Assembly (NCBI GenBank): GCA_028583415.1
Contig: CM053271.1
Coordinates: forward strand, 84,317,789 to 84,381,788
Origin: Protea cynaroides
Lineage: Eukaryota; Streptophyta; Magnoliopsida; Proteales; Proteaceae
DNA: 64,000 nt
Direction of reading: 5' to 3'
Below the pieces are notes generated by a model. The model saw nothing but the letters and a program-made list of their open reading frames with translations, made no database searches and was not told the DNA's origin. Below, in pieces: positions 1 through 11,972 of the stretch. A program made the position numbers and the translations under genes. The stretch's first letter is position 1, and every line of letters starts with the position of its first letter.

Positions 1-494
1 TCTGTTTATTTGCTACCATGTTGGTTGATGATGATAGGAATAGGCATGTGATTGCGTGTGTGTGGTTAGTGTGTTGGATGCGAGTGGGGTATCAGGGGAG
101 AACGTGGCATTGTGGTCTCTGACCTGGTCACCAGACTCTAGTTTTATCTCTACTCAAGTCTTGCCCATTGACATTGTCATATCGCCATTACCTTAGCAGA
201 ACTATTACGTTGTAGGGCATCAGGGGAGGTGGTCTCGAACCGTGTGGTCTTTGACTCTGTCGGGGGGCCTTAGCTCTATCTCTATGGACGTATTAAGGGA
301 TACTGGGGTGAGACCATGGATACACTGGATGATATTTAATATTGGTTAGTTGCGAGCCCAGTTTGTAAGCCCTCGCCAATAGGGGCTTACATGTTGGTAT
401 CGGTAGGGCATCAGGGAAAGTGTTGGCGATGTGTGATCCGAATACTTTAGCTCTATCTCTATTCCATGGTAGGGTGGATATGGACAACAATGTT

Positions 495-736
495 GTTTGA
501 TCCATTGGGTGGGCTTACACACTCGTGTATAGAGGTGTGGTGGTCGCCAAACCTTTCTATAGCACATTGCAAACTTAAAAACTAGACCAAAGATATGAAT
601 TAAATGCATGTATATGTTTGATCCATTGGGTGGGCTTACACACTCGTGTATAGAGGTGTGGTGGTCGCCAAACCTTTCTATAGCACATTGCAAACTTAAA
701 AACTAGACCAAAGATATGAATTAAATGCATGCATAT
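495..736 (+). repeat. 121-bp tandem duplication inside the LTR
   Basis: The block starting TTTGATCCATTGGG at about 495 is repeated from 616 with a period of 121 and almost no change. No other LTR in the window shows it, so it arose in this copy. The repeat edges share a short TGTTTG, which fits slippage or unequal exchange. Confidence 0.9.
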
Positions 737-809
737 GTTTGTTGCATTGTTTTGTTTTGCTCACTGAGCCGTGATGTGTGCTCACTTTTTTAATGTCGAA
801 TATTTTTAG

Positions 810-943
810 TTGATGATGCAGGTACTACTGTTGAGGATTATGTGAATACGCCGTCGTATGGACACATGGTATTTATGGATGTAGAAGTTGTTGAAGATGC
901 GCATGATCCTTCATGCGAGTGCATTCAATGCGTCTTTGATTAG
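810..943 (+). other. Conserved LTR 3' exon (44 codons)
   Basis: The frame opens directly after TATTTTTAG, runs without interruption through DDAGTTVEDY, YGHM and SCECIQCVFD, and stops at TAG. It is 134 nt, as in most other LTRs here. No start codon lies within it, so it is read as the last exon of a spliced LTR transcript (inference). Confidence 0.6.
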
Positions 944-1226
944 TTTAGTTATATTTTGGTTAACAAACATGTAATTGATTATTTTATTTTATGTTTTGAG
1001 TTATTTAGAGATAACTGGATTCAATATTTATTTATCACTGTTAGATACTCAGTTCATTAATTATAAGGACTTTCGCTTATTTGTTTATTATCTATGATTA
1101 TTATCGTGGAATGTATGTGTGGTTTGATATGGTGGGTACTACCTAAACGAGATCCTGATTGAACCGTTGGTTTATTGACAGTTTATCATACTATTCTGAT
1201 TAGTCCAAAATTGGGGTGTGATAACT

Positions 1227-1238
1227 TGGTATCAGAGC
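1227..1238 (+). other. Primer-binding site (tRNA-Met)
   Basis: TGGTATCAGAGC follows the LTR end after ACT. The sequence after it (1239-1290) is only about 50 nt before an oppositely oriented LTR begins, so the internal region of this element is cut off here. Confidence 0.85.
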
Positions 1239-1290
1239 ACACTATTCTGGTTAATCTAGAATGTGTGCTTACCCCAATTCTCCAAGTAGT

Positions 1291-3603
1291 TGTCACACCC
1301 CAATTCTGGACTAACCAGAATAGTGTGATAAACCATTAATAAACCAACGGTTCAACCAGGATCTCGTTAGGTAGTACCCATCATATCAAACCACACACAC
1401 ATTCCACGGTAATAATCAAAGATAAAAAATAAATAAGCGAAAGTCTTTATAATTAATGAACTGAATATTTAACAATAATAAATAAATATTGAATCCAGTT
1501 ATCTCCAAGTAACTTAAAACATAAAATAAAATAATCAATTACATGTCTGCCAACCAAAATATAACTAAACTAATCAAAGACGCATTGATTGCACTCGCAT
1601 TAAGGATCATGCGCATCTTCAACAACTTCTACGTCCATAAACACCATGTGTCCATACGACGACACATTCACATAATCCTCGACAGTAGTACCTGCATCAT
1701 CAACTAAAACTATTCGACGTCGAAAGGGTGAGCACACATCACGGCTCAGTGAGCAAAACAAAATAATGCAACAAATATATGCATGCATTCAATTCATATC
1801 TTTGGTCAGATTTTTAAGTTTACAATGTGCGATAGAAAGGTTTGGTAGCCACCGCACCTCTATACACGGGTGTGTAAGCCCACCCAATGGATCAGACACC
1901 ATTGTTGTCCACATCCACCCTACCATTGAATAGGATTGAGCTAAAGTGTTCGGATCATACACCGCCAATACTTCCCCTGATGCCCTACCCATACCAATAC
2001 TTAAGCCCCTATTGGCGAGGGCTTGTGAACTAGGCTCGCAACTAACCAATCCTAAATGTCATCCAGTGAATCCAAGGCCTCACCCCAGCATCCCTCAATA
2101 CGTCCATAGAGATAGAGCTAAGGTCCCCCGACAGAGTCAAAGACCACACGGTCCGAGACCACCTCCCCTGATACCCTACAATGTAATAGTTCTACTAAGG
2201 TAATGGTGATACGACGATGTCAATGGGAAAGACTTGAGTAGAGATAGAGCTAGAGTCTGGTGACCAAGTCAGAGACCACAATTCCATGTCCTCCCCCTGA
2301 TGACCCACTCACATCCAACACATTAACTACACACACACACATACAATTACATGCCTATTCCTATCATCATCAACCAATATGGTAGCAAATAGACAGAAGT
2401 AAATATGCATGAGTAGTAATAACAATAATATTGGATGACATGTGAGATGCACATTACAAGCATACAAGCATAGAATCAATCATGGCATTGGACTCAATAA
2501 AATAATAATTTATTAATATCCAATTAATTTAGGCCTTGTCCCCTCACCTGTTAGCAAAGCTCGATCTCCTTCCAAGCCTTATAACTTTCTTTGAATCAAT
2601 TAAGTAACCTAGAAGTTACATGAATTTAAGTTAAACATCATGTGTAACATGTTACACTACTCGAAAATCAAAACAGATCATTGATAGGTGACTGATTGGT
2701 CCTATGGTCTCATGTTGTGTCCACCTTATCATGTACCGTCGATACCCCATGATCGCACTATATGCTACCATACACCTGCTACCATATGGTTCCTGGATTC
2801 TTCCTGAATGCCTATGGTCGATACTCTGGTCCTACTATGGTCGATCGTATCTGTAACCATATGAGTGTAATGTAGTCTCTTGCTTTCAATATGAATTCCT
2901 CCTTTAAGCTTATCAATGGGGTCCTCCCTAGTGATTATTCTAAGGCCAAAAATCTTAGTTTTACCATGTTAATTGCTCTAACCCATTCTCCATGATCTCC
3001 TCTTGAGGTTTGCTAATAGAATCCCATAATTGAATCCTTACATTGGGTTTGGTATTACAATTACACTAGAAATTCCTACTCTTGATGTTTTAAGGCTACA
3101 GAGACAAGGTTCATACCTTACTTGGTGCAGAGAGTCTGTAGAACTCTTCTCTCAGCCTTCTCCTTAGTTTTCTCTCATTCTCCTTCTCTTCCTCTAGGGT
3201 TTGATAGTGTTCCAAAAGAGTGAAAAAGGATTGAGGAACGTCCTTTATATAGAGATAAACTCTCCATATAAGGTTCTCCAACAATAGGAAAGAGATCCTC
3301 CTTTTATTTGGAAAGTTTCCAAACTTAGAGTCTGGTTTGGGGTCGTACGGTCGCAGAATCCGTCGACCATACACTAAAAAACATTGACCGTATGCTTCAA
3401 AATCAGTGGTCTTTATTTTCCATCGTATGGTCAACCATACCTACCTAGGTAGTCGACCATACACTTGATTTTAAGTGTTTTGGATCGATTTTCATACCTG
3501 GTCTTGTGGTCCTTCTTTACACGGTTTGTCCACTTGATCAAGCTATGATAGGAAGACCTGGCACAGTACGATTAGACCGAGTTAGTGGAGTGCGGGTCTT
3601 ACA
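1291..3603 (-). repeat. Element A 3' LTR
   Basis: On the plus strand it runs from TGTCACACCCC to GGTCTTACA, 2313 bp. In element sense it has a GGTCG array of the TATGGTCGACCATA type (about 3331-3472), a TATA-like TTTATATAGAG near 3244-3253, a purine-rich first exon with donor GTATGAACC at 3116, a second GGTCG array (about 2700-2865), the CTCTATCTCTAT triple block and the 3' exon. It lies tail-to-tail with the LTR at 1-1223. Confidence 0.9.
1570..1703 (-). other. Conserved LTR 3' exon in A
   Basis: It is 134 nt from a TTTTAG acceptor to a TAG stop. The frame reads DDAGTTVEDY and ends CECNQCVFD. A single TAA replaces the Ser codon before CEC, so this copy is inactivated late in the frame. Confidence 0.6.
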
Positions 3604-5590
3604 ACTCCCCCTTACATAAATTTTATCCTCAAAATTTACACATACCTTCCGAGTCGAATAGGTGAGGATATTGCTTTTGCATAGCGTTCTCTTCTTCCAA
3701 TGTGATTTCTTCCACGTCTTGGTTTTTCCAGATAACTTTAACTTAATAGATGTCACGGTTGCTAAGACGTTGAACCTTTCGACTAGTGATTTCAAAAGGT
3801 ACCACTTCAAACGTTAAATCTTCAGTCAAATCTAATGGATCAGGGATCCGTCGTTAACACTTATGTCAGGTCTCTGACATACTTCTTTAGTTGTGAAACA
3901 TGGAATACATCATGTACACTAGACATCGATGGTGGTAGTGCTAACTGATACGCTACCTTTCCATGCCTTGCCAAAATCTCATAAGGTCCAATATATCTAG
4001 GACATAGCTTTCCCTTCTGTCCAAACCATTTTAGACCACGCATAGGAGATATCTTCAAAAATACCTTATCACCTATGGTAAATTCAAGATCTCGGCGTCG
4101 ATTATCTGCATATTGCTTCTGACGATTCTGAGTTATTCAGACCCTTTCCTTGATTCTGTCTACTACTCGACAAGTCTCTTTGATAAATTTGGGTCCAACA
4201 ACTCTCCATTCTCCAACTTTGTTCCAAAATAAGGGAGTTCGACACTTCCTACCATACAGTGCTTCATAGGGCGACATCTGTATCGTAGCTTGATAGTTGT
4301 TGTTACAAGAAAACTCGATCAATGGTAATTTCTCATCCCATGATCCTTCGAAATCAATTACACAAGCTCGGAGCATGTCTTCTAAAATCTGAATGGTGTG
4401 CTCCCACTGTCCATCGATCTGAGGATGGAGTATGGTACAAAACTTTAATGTTGTACCCATAGCCTTCTGTAATCCTTCCCAGAACTTTGAGGTAAAGCGT
4501 GGGTCTCTGTCGGATACGATGCTTTCAGGCACACCATGCAATCTGACAATATTATCCACATACAGTTTGGCTAGCCTCTCTAGTGTATACTAAGGTCATA
4601 TAGCTATAAAACGAGTTGTCTTAGTCAAACGATCAACAATTACCCAGACTGCGTCAACTACTCTGGGAGTCAATGGTAATCCTGTGATGAAGTCCATAGT
4701 AATGTAGTCCCATTTCCAAGCTGGTTCAGGTAATGGTTGTAACAAGCCTGTAGGTCTTTGCCTTTCAGCCTTTACCCGTTGACAATTCAAGCATTGTGAC
4801 ACATATTTAGCTACATCCACTTTCATTCTCCTCCACCAATATAGTTTTTTCAGATCATGATACATCTTTGTACTCTTGAGATGTACCAAATAAGCAGTAG
4901 TGTGAGCTTCCTTCATTAATCTGTGTCTAATATCTAAGTCTTCACTTTCAAGGACACATACTCTCCCTTTGTATCGTAGTACCCTTTCAAGGTCCAAGGT
5001 GAAGTCAACAGTAATCCTACCTTTTTCAAGGTCTTCTTGCACTGTTCTCAGATAGGAGTCTGATTGAATAGCTGCTTTTATTTCATCTATCAGATTAGGT
5101 ATAATCTTCAATGTAGCGAACATGTTTAAAAATCGATGAATAAATCCTAGGTTGGTCTATTCATCCGGTTTATCGATCACGAATTGCTCATTGCCATAAT
5201 TGAATACTTTTCTTGTGACACACATTGCAGCATGTTTGCTAGCTTCTTCTTGTGACTTTCTCATTGCTTTTCTGCTTAGTGCATCAGACACTACATTAGC
5301 CTTTCCTGGGTGATACTGGATATCACAATCGTAATCTTTCAGCAACTCCAGTCATCTTCTCTATCTCATGTTCAACTCCTTCGGATTGAAAAGATGAGTG
5401 AGACTCTTATGATCTGATTTAATCTGGAATTTTACTCCATACAAATAATGTCTCCATATCTTGACAGCATGTACCACCGCTGCTAATTCCAAGTCATGAG
5501 TAGGATAATTCTTCTCGTGCATCTTTAATTGTCTGTAAGCATAGGCAATTACTTCCTCTTCTTCCATGAGCACACATCCCAAACATAACC
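3604..5590 (-). pseudogene. Element A pol, RNase H C-terminus to integrase and chromodomain
   Basis: The segment encodes the 3' half of a retrotransposon polyprotein that would copy element RNA and insert the cDNA. From right to left: RNase H with HDLELAAVVHA and SDHKSLTHLF (5361-5590); the linker ending DALSRK (about 5270); integrase zinc finger with CLNCQRVK (4770-4850) and catalytic core with MDFITGLPL and SDRDPRF (4596-5123 and 4137-4559); the C-terminal barrel ending DVFHVSQLKKYVRD (3861-4058); and a degraded chromodomain ending NFEDKIYVRG (3604-3810). Stops and frame changes near 4060-4137, 4560-4596 and 5123-5157 break it. Its last codons read on into the LTR. It is not functional; the family call is firm. 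Confidence 0.9.
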
Positions 5591-7281
5591 TGTAAGACCC
5601 GTACTCCATGAACCTGATATAAACCTCTATTTCATATTGTAACAGGTCTTCCAATCATCATCGGATTAGATGGGACAAGTGGATGACAATCAGGTATGAA
5701 AATGGACCAAAACAGAGATAATTTTTTTACCGATCTAGGGTATCTGTCAATCGGTATATCTACGCAGGCAAACTTGTTAGATCCAAAAATGGATCTCTAT
5801 GGGTCCCGCTTGCCAAATCTCAATCCTAGAGACTTTCCTAATGTAGAGGAACCACCTAGACCCTATCCTAGTCTATTTAAGGACTCCTAAACCTCCTTAA
5901 ACCTCTTTGGTTGATTCTCACAAACCCTAGAGAGGAGAAAGAAATTTGAAGAGGAGAGAGAGCTAAAAAAAGTGGAAGAGGAGCCGCCGCTGGACGAAGA
6001 ACACCATAGTTGAGAACCAACGGTAAGTGCTTGAACTTCTCTCTAAGTTAAGCATTATGGGTGACTGATCATGACTGTTCAATACTATGCAAAGCTAGGT
6101 ATTGATCAAAATCCCTAAATTCCCATCAAACCCTAATTCGATTGATAAACCCTAGATTTGAATTCTAAACTAAGATTACTTAGAATGTAGGCTTTAAATG
6201 AAAGATAAAAACAATCCTAAAATATTGCTCAAGCCTAGAAGGCATAGGAGGAACCCTAGAATACATAATGGGTGATCGATGGGAGACGAACACCAAGTTG
6301 GTGGTCTTCCAAAGGCATATCGGTTGCACCATATGCAACCGGTACCTCTTGGGAGCTGGTCATGAAGGGACCGGTCGCACCATCCCTGATAGTGCCGCAA
6401 CTAGTACCTGCGATCGGTATGCACTGTATAGGGTATTTGACCTGGTTGGTTCCCGACCAATGTAAACTCTAAGGAACTAGTCCTAATTAAACCCTAACAT
6501 CGTGTAGGACCTTATGATAGCAAGATTGGATGCTATAACGCAGAGCAAACTAGCAACCAAGCGTCAGGCAAGGGAATCGAACCCAAACCCTAATTAACTA
6601 ATAACAGTAAAACATTGTTAATAACTATTGTTCTATGGAGTATTGCTTGTGCATATTCACATGTCATCTTGACTTTCAGTTATTATATTGTTCATGCATA
6701 CTCGCTATGCTAGGTTGTGATTGTTAGGCAAGTGATTGTTTTTGTTGGTGTGTGAAATGAAAAGGGTTTGGGGTCTGGGATCATTCCTTACACTAACACC
6801 TTTTTGTATCGCTTCTATCTTAGTATGCTTGGTGCGGGTAGGGTATCAGGGGGAGGACGTGGCACTATGGTCTCCGTTCTGGCCACCAGACTCTAGCCCT
6901 ATCTCTATGCTATAGGAAGTTGTACTAGGATAGGGCTTACTGTGATGACATATATGATTGGATAGTTGCGAGCCCAGTTTGCAAGCCCTCACCAATAGGG
7001 GCTTACGTGTTGGTATGAGTAAGGCATCAGGGGAATTGTTGGCGGTGTATCATCCGGATACTTTAGCTTTATCTCTATTCCATGGTGGGTGCATGTGGGA
7101 CGACGATGGTGTTTGATCCATTGGGCGGATTCACACACTCGTGTATAGAGGTGCGGTGGCCGTCAATCCTTTCTATTGCATATTGCAAACTTAAAATCAG
7201 ACCATAATATGAATGTTACTCATGCATGTTGCTTATTGCATTGTCTGATTTTCTTACTGAGCTATGTTGTAAGCTCATCCT

Positions 7282-7283
<2 letters not shown>

Positions 7284-7317
<34 letters not shown>
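7284..7317. repeat. (TA)n microsatellite in B 5' LTR
   Basis: About 17 TA units replace the acceptor region that in the sister 3' LTR reads ATACATGTTTTTAG. The expansion therefore post-dates insertion and should disable splicing in this copy (inference). Confidence 0.9.
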
Positions 7318-7318
<1 letters not shown>

Positions 7319-7321
<3 letters not shown>

Positions 7322-7441
7322 TATACTATGGAGGACTACTTGGATGCTCCAGTATATGGAGGTGTTGCTGCTTTAGAAGTACAAGTAAGGGAGGACAAGC
7401 TTAACGCTTCATGCAAGTGCCCTTTCTGGGTGTACCTCTAG
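7319..7441 (+). other. LTR 3' exon remnant in B 5' LTR
   Basis: The frame GYTMEDYLDAPVYGGVA and the closing CKCP survive up to the TAG stop, without indels. The first codons and acceptor are lost to the TA expansion, and the last Cys has become Trp (FWVYL). Confidence 0.5.
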
Positions 7442-7709
7442 GATGGTTTATTTTATTTCAGTTGGATTCATAAATTATGTAAAGATATTTTATTTACGTT
7501 TTAGTGTGGGGAATAATTGGTTACTATACTTACAATGTAGAACTTAGTTTATTTAATTTAAGACTTCCACTGTATTTATTTATATTCTGATTATGGTTAT
7601 GTGCAATGGTTTGTATTAGTGGATACGATCTTATTGAGATCCTGGTGTGAACTGTTGGTTTAGTGGCTGTTCACTCAACTTCGGGTTCAGCCAGAATTGG
7701 GGTGTGACA

Positions 7710-7903
7710 ACTTAGATAGGAAAAATTAAAAGATTAAATAAAAACACACTTTAAGCACTTGTTTGATGTCTGGGACTAAATACTAAAGAGTATAATGTAC
7801 TATATTAAAAGTGAGAACCTAATAAACAGACATGCTCTAGTTAGAAAACCATAATAACAAGCAAGAATGATCATAAACTTACATAACAAGTAAGAAGAAA
7901 AAT
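7710..7903 (+). other. Extra 190-nt AT-rich block splitting the B primer-binding site
   Basis: The LTR is followed by ACTTAG, then about 190 nt of AT-rich sequence with no recognisable gene. After the solo LTR the text resumes CGTATCAGAGAG. Joined, the outer pieces resemble ACTTGGTATCAGAG, so the tRNA-Met site seems to have been split before the solo LTR arrived. I found no terminal repeats. Confidence 0.5.
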
Positions 7904-10191
7904 TATCACACCCCAATTCTGAACCAATCAGAATGGTGTGAGTGAACCGTCACTGAACCAACGGTTCACACCAGGATCTCAATAAGACCATGTCCACTCA
8001 TACAAACCATTGCACATAACCACAATCAAAATATAATAAATACAGCGAAAGTCTTTAAATAAATGAACTGAGTATTTTATTGATAAATTTAAATAAGTAT
8101 TAAATTATCCAAATTCTAAACGTAATTAAATATCTTTACATCACTTTAAAAATAACTGAAACAAATAAAATAAAATCAAAGGTACACGCAGAAAGGGCAC
8201 TCGTATGAAGCGTCATGTTCATCCTCTCTTGCTTACACATCCAGAGCAGCAACACCTCCATACGCCGAAGCGTTCACGTAGTCGTCCACCGTGTAACCTG
8301 CATCAACATCTAAAAATGGTGTGTACACAAAGGGTGAGCTCACAACTTAGCTTAGTAAGACAATCAGAAAGTGTATCAACATTATATGCATGAGTAACAA
8401 TCATTTTATGCTGTGGTCTGGTTTAAGTTTGCAATGTGCTATAGAAAGGGTTGAAAGCCACCGCACCTCTATACATGAGTGTGTAGCATCGCACAGTAGA
8501 TCACACCGCTGTCGACCCACATGCACCCATCATGGAATAAAGATACAGCTAAGGCATCCACTACCTCCCCTGATGCTCTACCCATACCAATACATAAGCC
8601 CCTACTGGCTAGGGCTTGCAAACTGGGCTCGCAACTAACCAATTTTATATGTCATCACTGTAGGCTCTATCCCAGTACAGCTCCCTACGACATAGAGATA
8701 GAGCTAGAGCGTGGTGGCCAGGCTGGAGACCACAGTGCCACGACCTCCCCCTGATGCCCTACCCGCACCAAGCATACTAAGACAGAACAATACGCAAATA
8801 GACTCTATCCCAACATAACTCCCTACGGCATAGAGATAGAGCTAGAGTGTGGTGGTGAGGACGGAGACCATAGTGCCACGACCTCCCCCTGATACCCTAC
8901 CCGCACCAAGTATGCTAAGTTAGAATACTACAAAAAGGTGCCAGTGTGAGGAATGATCCCAGACCCCAGACCCTTTCTATTCCACACACCAACGAAAACA
9001 ATCACATGTCTAGCAATCACATCCTATCATATCGAGTATGCATGAACAATAATAATAGCTAAAAGTAAAGGATGACATGCAATATGCACAAACATCAATC
9101 CACATATTCATTGTTATTTATAATAGTTTACTGTCCATTAATTATTAGGGTTTAGGTCCGATTCCCTTACCTGACGCTTGTTTGATAGCTTGCTCTACGT
9201 CGCAAGATCCAAACGTGCTATCACAAAGTCCTATACAATATTAGGGTTTAATTAGAATAGGTTTACGTTGGTCGAAAAACCAACGAGGTTACAAAAATAC
9301 ACTCATAGAGCTGACCGGTTGCAGGTACCAGTCGCAGCTCTGTGGGGAAAACTGACGACCGGTATGGTCAACCGGTCCCCACTGGCCACTCCCCGAGAGG
9401 TACCGGTCGTGATACCGGCCGCATGGGGTGCGATCGATATGTCTCCGGAAGACCATACGCTTGGTTTTTTGACTGCCGTCGATCACTCTCTATTGATTCT
9501 AGGGTTTCTCCTATACATTCTAAGTCTGTACTTTGAGTTAGGGTTGTTTCCAACTCCATTCAGGTCTAGTTTTGATGATATTCATCTTAGAACTCGAATC
9601 TAGTGTTTAACGACTAAATTAGGGTTTGACGGCAAAGTAGGGTTTAGGTCAATACCTGCTTTGCATGGTATTGATCCAAGCAACCCAACCATCCTAGAGT
9701 CATAATGTGAGAGAGAGGGTTTAAACACTTACCGTCGACTGGCGTAAGGTGTGCGTCGTCGAACGGCAATGGCGGCTCTTCCTTCTTTTTCCTAGCTCCT
9801 TCTCCTTCTCCAATCTCCTTCTCCTCTCTAGGGTTTGTGAGGATCAATGGAAGGGATTCTAGGAGGTTTAGAAAGGTTTAAATAGGCTAGGAATTAGGTT
9901 TAGGAATCCTCTTAGGATTAGGAAGGCCTTAGGATTCGGAATTAGGAAAGTGGGACCCGCAGAGATCCAATTCTGGATCTTGGTAGTCTGCTGCGCAGAC
10001 CATACCGATCGACCGGTACCAAGACCGGTACCATCGATCGATATGAGTAAACTCATACTTATTTGGTATGTTTGGTCCGATTTCGTACCTGATTGTCATC
10101 CGCTCGTCCCGTCTGGCCCGGTGATGATCGGAAGACCTGTTACGACATGAAATCAAGGTTTAGATCGGGTTGATGGAGTGTGGGTCTTACA
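7904..10191 (-). repeat. Solo Tekay-type LTR (minus) in B leader
   Basis: It runs from TATCACACCCC (TG changed to TA) to GGTCTTACA, flanked on both sides by AAAAT (7899-7903, 10192-10196), which proves a solo LTR left by recombination. In LTR sense: GGTCG array 1 at about 9995-10045 (CGATCGACCGGTACC forms), TATA-like region near 9876-9890, purine-rich exon 1, donor GTAAGTG at 9732, array 2 at 9290-9450, and the 3' exon. The first exon is open through to the donor in the phase that fits the 3' exon, but it has no ATG. Confidence 0.93.
8176..8309 (-). other. Conserved LTR 3' exon in the solo LTR
   Basis: It is 134 nt from TTTTTAG to TGA. The frame reads DVDAGYTVDDYVN, YGGVAAL and EHDASYECPFCVY. 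One internal TAA follows ALDV. Cys-to-Tyr changes the first Cys of the motif. Confidence 0.55.
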
Positions 10192-10364
10192 AAAATCGTA
10201 TCAGAGAGTAAAGCATAAAGCATTCCAAGAGTGAAAAGTTAATTGTGCTACAGGGTACAGTCCACAAATCAGACAGTTACCCTGTTATAAAATTCATTGT
10301 ACTATGAGGGAGAAAGAAAATAGGGTGATTCATCATGGGGTTGGAGGCATTAGAGGAATAGGGT

Positions 10365-11539
10365 CAGCAATGTCATAGACACACTCATATGCGACCCTGA
10401 GCTAGTGTACCTGCTCTTGTATGACTCTGAGGCTGCGAGAGAGGTGCCCTAGGTCACAATTCATCTCACGCTAGGCATCCCGAATCTCCTAAACATACCC
10501 ATCATGGTATCAGGAGGAGGTTGAGATGGTCCTGCTGCACGTATGGATTGGGGTTCTGGTACAGGAATATCCTCTATTTGTTCATCATCACCACCCCCTA
10601 CCTCTTTCACATATGCTGCATTGGCTGCTACTGTCGCTGTTGCTGCCCTCCTAAACAGATGTGGGAGAGCTTCTAACTTTTCATCATTGATCGACAGGTT
10701 GTCTATCTTCATCTGGATAATGGCATCCCAGTCAATGTCTAATGTCATGGTATCCTCGACTGTAATCTCATCCCTCATGGCTACTCGAAGGCTCTGCATA
10801 AGTGTAGTGATAAGCCGGCCATAAGGAAGGTTGCTTATCTAGTCGGACATGGTAGCCTAGAGCATAGTCCTGATGATAATATAGGGTAGAACCCGCTCTC
10901 TAGAGCAGACGCAATAGGTGAGGTACTGTATAAGCTGAGATACCTCGCTATAGTGACCGCTTTGAGGGACAATATTATGCTGGATAATGCGGCAATAGAC
11001 TCAAGGAAGAGGCTGTAGATTTGCTGCTTTCATGGGTGCCCCTGGGTTAAGGATCTGCTCCGCAACCTCTTGGCATAGATCATCAGTAAGGTAACCCTTC
11101 ACCTTGGGAGCGCCGTAAACCAGGTCACCATTATTAGGGATCCCCAAAAGGTCGACGAGCTGGTGGGTGTTGAACGAAATGGGAACACCTTTGACAAAGC
11201 TAGTAATGCAGATGTCCCTACAGTGGTTGAAATCATTAAGATACCCCACAACCTCCAGGTTGGCATAGAAATGTTTTACCAGGTTCGGTCGGGTAATCAC
11301 TGTATAGGTGATCACTCGCAACCACCCAAATGCACCAAAAGCCACTTCAACATCAAACCGTTGGAGTTGTTCTAGATTTATGCATCGTCCTGACTCGATA
11401 TTTTATCCCCAAACCATGGAAAACGGGCTTGTGCCGTCGCCGAGCGAAACCACCATGCATCAAATTATGGAACAGGCCGGTGCGGGCCATTCATTCCTGG
11501 AGCATTTGTGTGCTTACTAGCACCACGACACCGATACAT
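10365..11539 (-). pseudogene. Antisense ORF (aORF) in B leader, degraded
   Basis: Lies between PBS and pol, antisense to the element. Starting at an ATG at 11539, eight bases after a predicted splice acceptor, the frame matches the aORF of element C over its whole length. Shared stretches: RCINLEQLQRFDVEVAFG, VKHFYANLEVVG, SFVKGVPISF, LVDLLGIPNNGDLVYG (11001-11345), then LPYGRLITTL, an acidic Ala-rich segment and GPSQPPPDTMMGMF (10461-10799), and a tail to about 10365. Stops and at least two frameshifts break it. The pattern FYANL, then V-KGV-ISF, then LLGIPN resembles the plant proteins annotated as putative transposon protein near Tat/Athila elements (from memory, not searched). Its molecular role is unknown. 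Confidence 0.7.
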
Positions 11540-11546
11540 TGTTTAA

Positions 11547-11972
11547 CTACAAAACAAAATAACACAATGAGAATTAGTCGAGATTTTTTGAAATTTCGAC
11601 AGCATAACAATAGTATTTCAAGCAAAGGCCTCAAACTTACCCCAAAATCTGGGTAGGAGGACTTATGTAATCAATTAGCAACAAAAGAAACTAAACAATT
11701 ATCAAACAAGCAAGAGTTTCAACATTTACAAGAAAAATCATTTTTGACCAAAACCTAGGTCAAAAATCTAAAATTTTTTATTTTGAGTAAACCATACGGT
11801 GAAACCTCAAATAAATTGAGGGCTTTTGTCCATAGAGGTCCCAACACTATTTCTAAGCTGAAGAAAAAGAGTTCCTACGGTTAGAATCTTCTAAATAAAG
11901 AAAAACCATAGGTTTTGGGCAAGAAACCATGAAGAAACGATGTAAAATTGAGTGAGGAAAGAAGAAACTTAC
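11547..11972 (-). other. Predicted intron upstream of the B aORF
   Basis: On the minus strand the donor CCAA|GTAAGTTTC starts at 11972, and the acceptor TTTTGTTTTGTAG ends at 11547, just before the aORF ATG. The length, 426 nt, is close to the 440-nt intron predicted at the same place in element C. The interior is AT-rich with no other feature. Confidence 0.5.

Larger units (their letters stand above)
1..1223 (+). repeat. Tekay-like LTR, 3' portion (cut by window start)
   Basis: The window opens inside a plus-oriented LTR. It ends GGGGTGTGATA, with the usual terminal CA changed to TA, and is followed directly by a tRNA-Met primer-binding site, so it was a 5' LTR. It matches the reverse complement of 1291-2400 almost throughout. 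It carries the triple block ending in CTCTATCTCTAT (near 145, 270 and 455), a 121-bp tandem duplication and the conserved 3' exon. The TATA box and first exon lie left of the window. Confidence 0.85.
5591..7709 (+). repeat. Element B 5' LTR
   Basis: It starts TGTAAGACCC and ends GGGGTGTGACA, 2119 bp. A weak GGTCG-type array (about 5728-5790, ATCGGTAT forms) precedes a TATA-like CTATTTAAGG near 5873. The purine-rich first exon ends at donor GTAAGTGC (6023). A second array of the ACCGGT/GCACCATATG type lies at about 6265-6480, followed by the CTCTATCTCTAT block and the 3' exon. The 3' exon acceptor is overwritten by a (TA)n expansion. Confidence 0.9.

Noticed and set aside
9289..9603. Overlapping ORFs on both strands around the ACCGGT array
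   Set aside because: Frames through palindromic array 2 of a solo LTR, not kept in sister LTRs.
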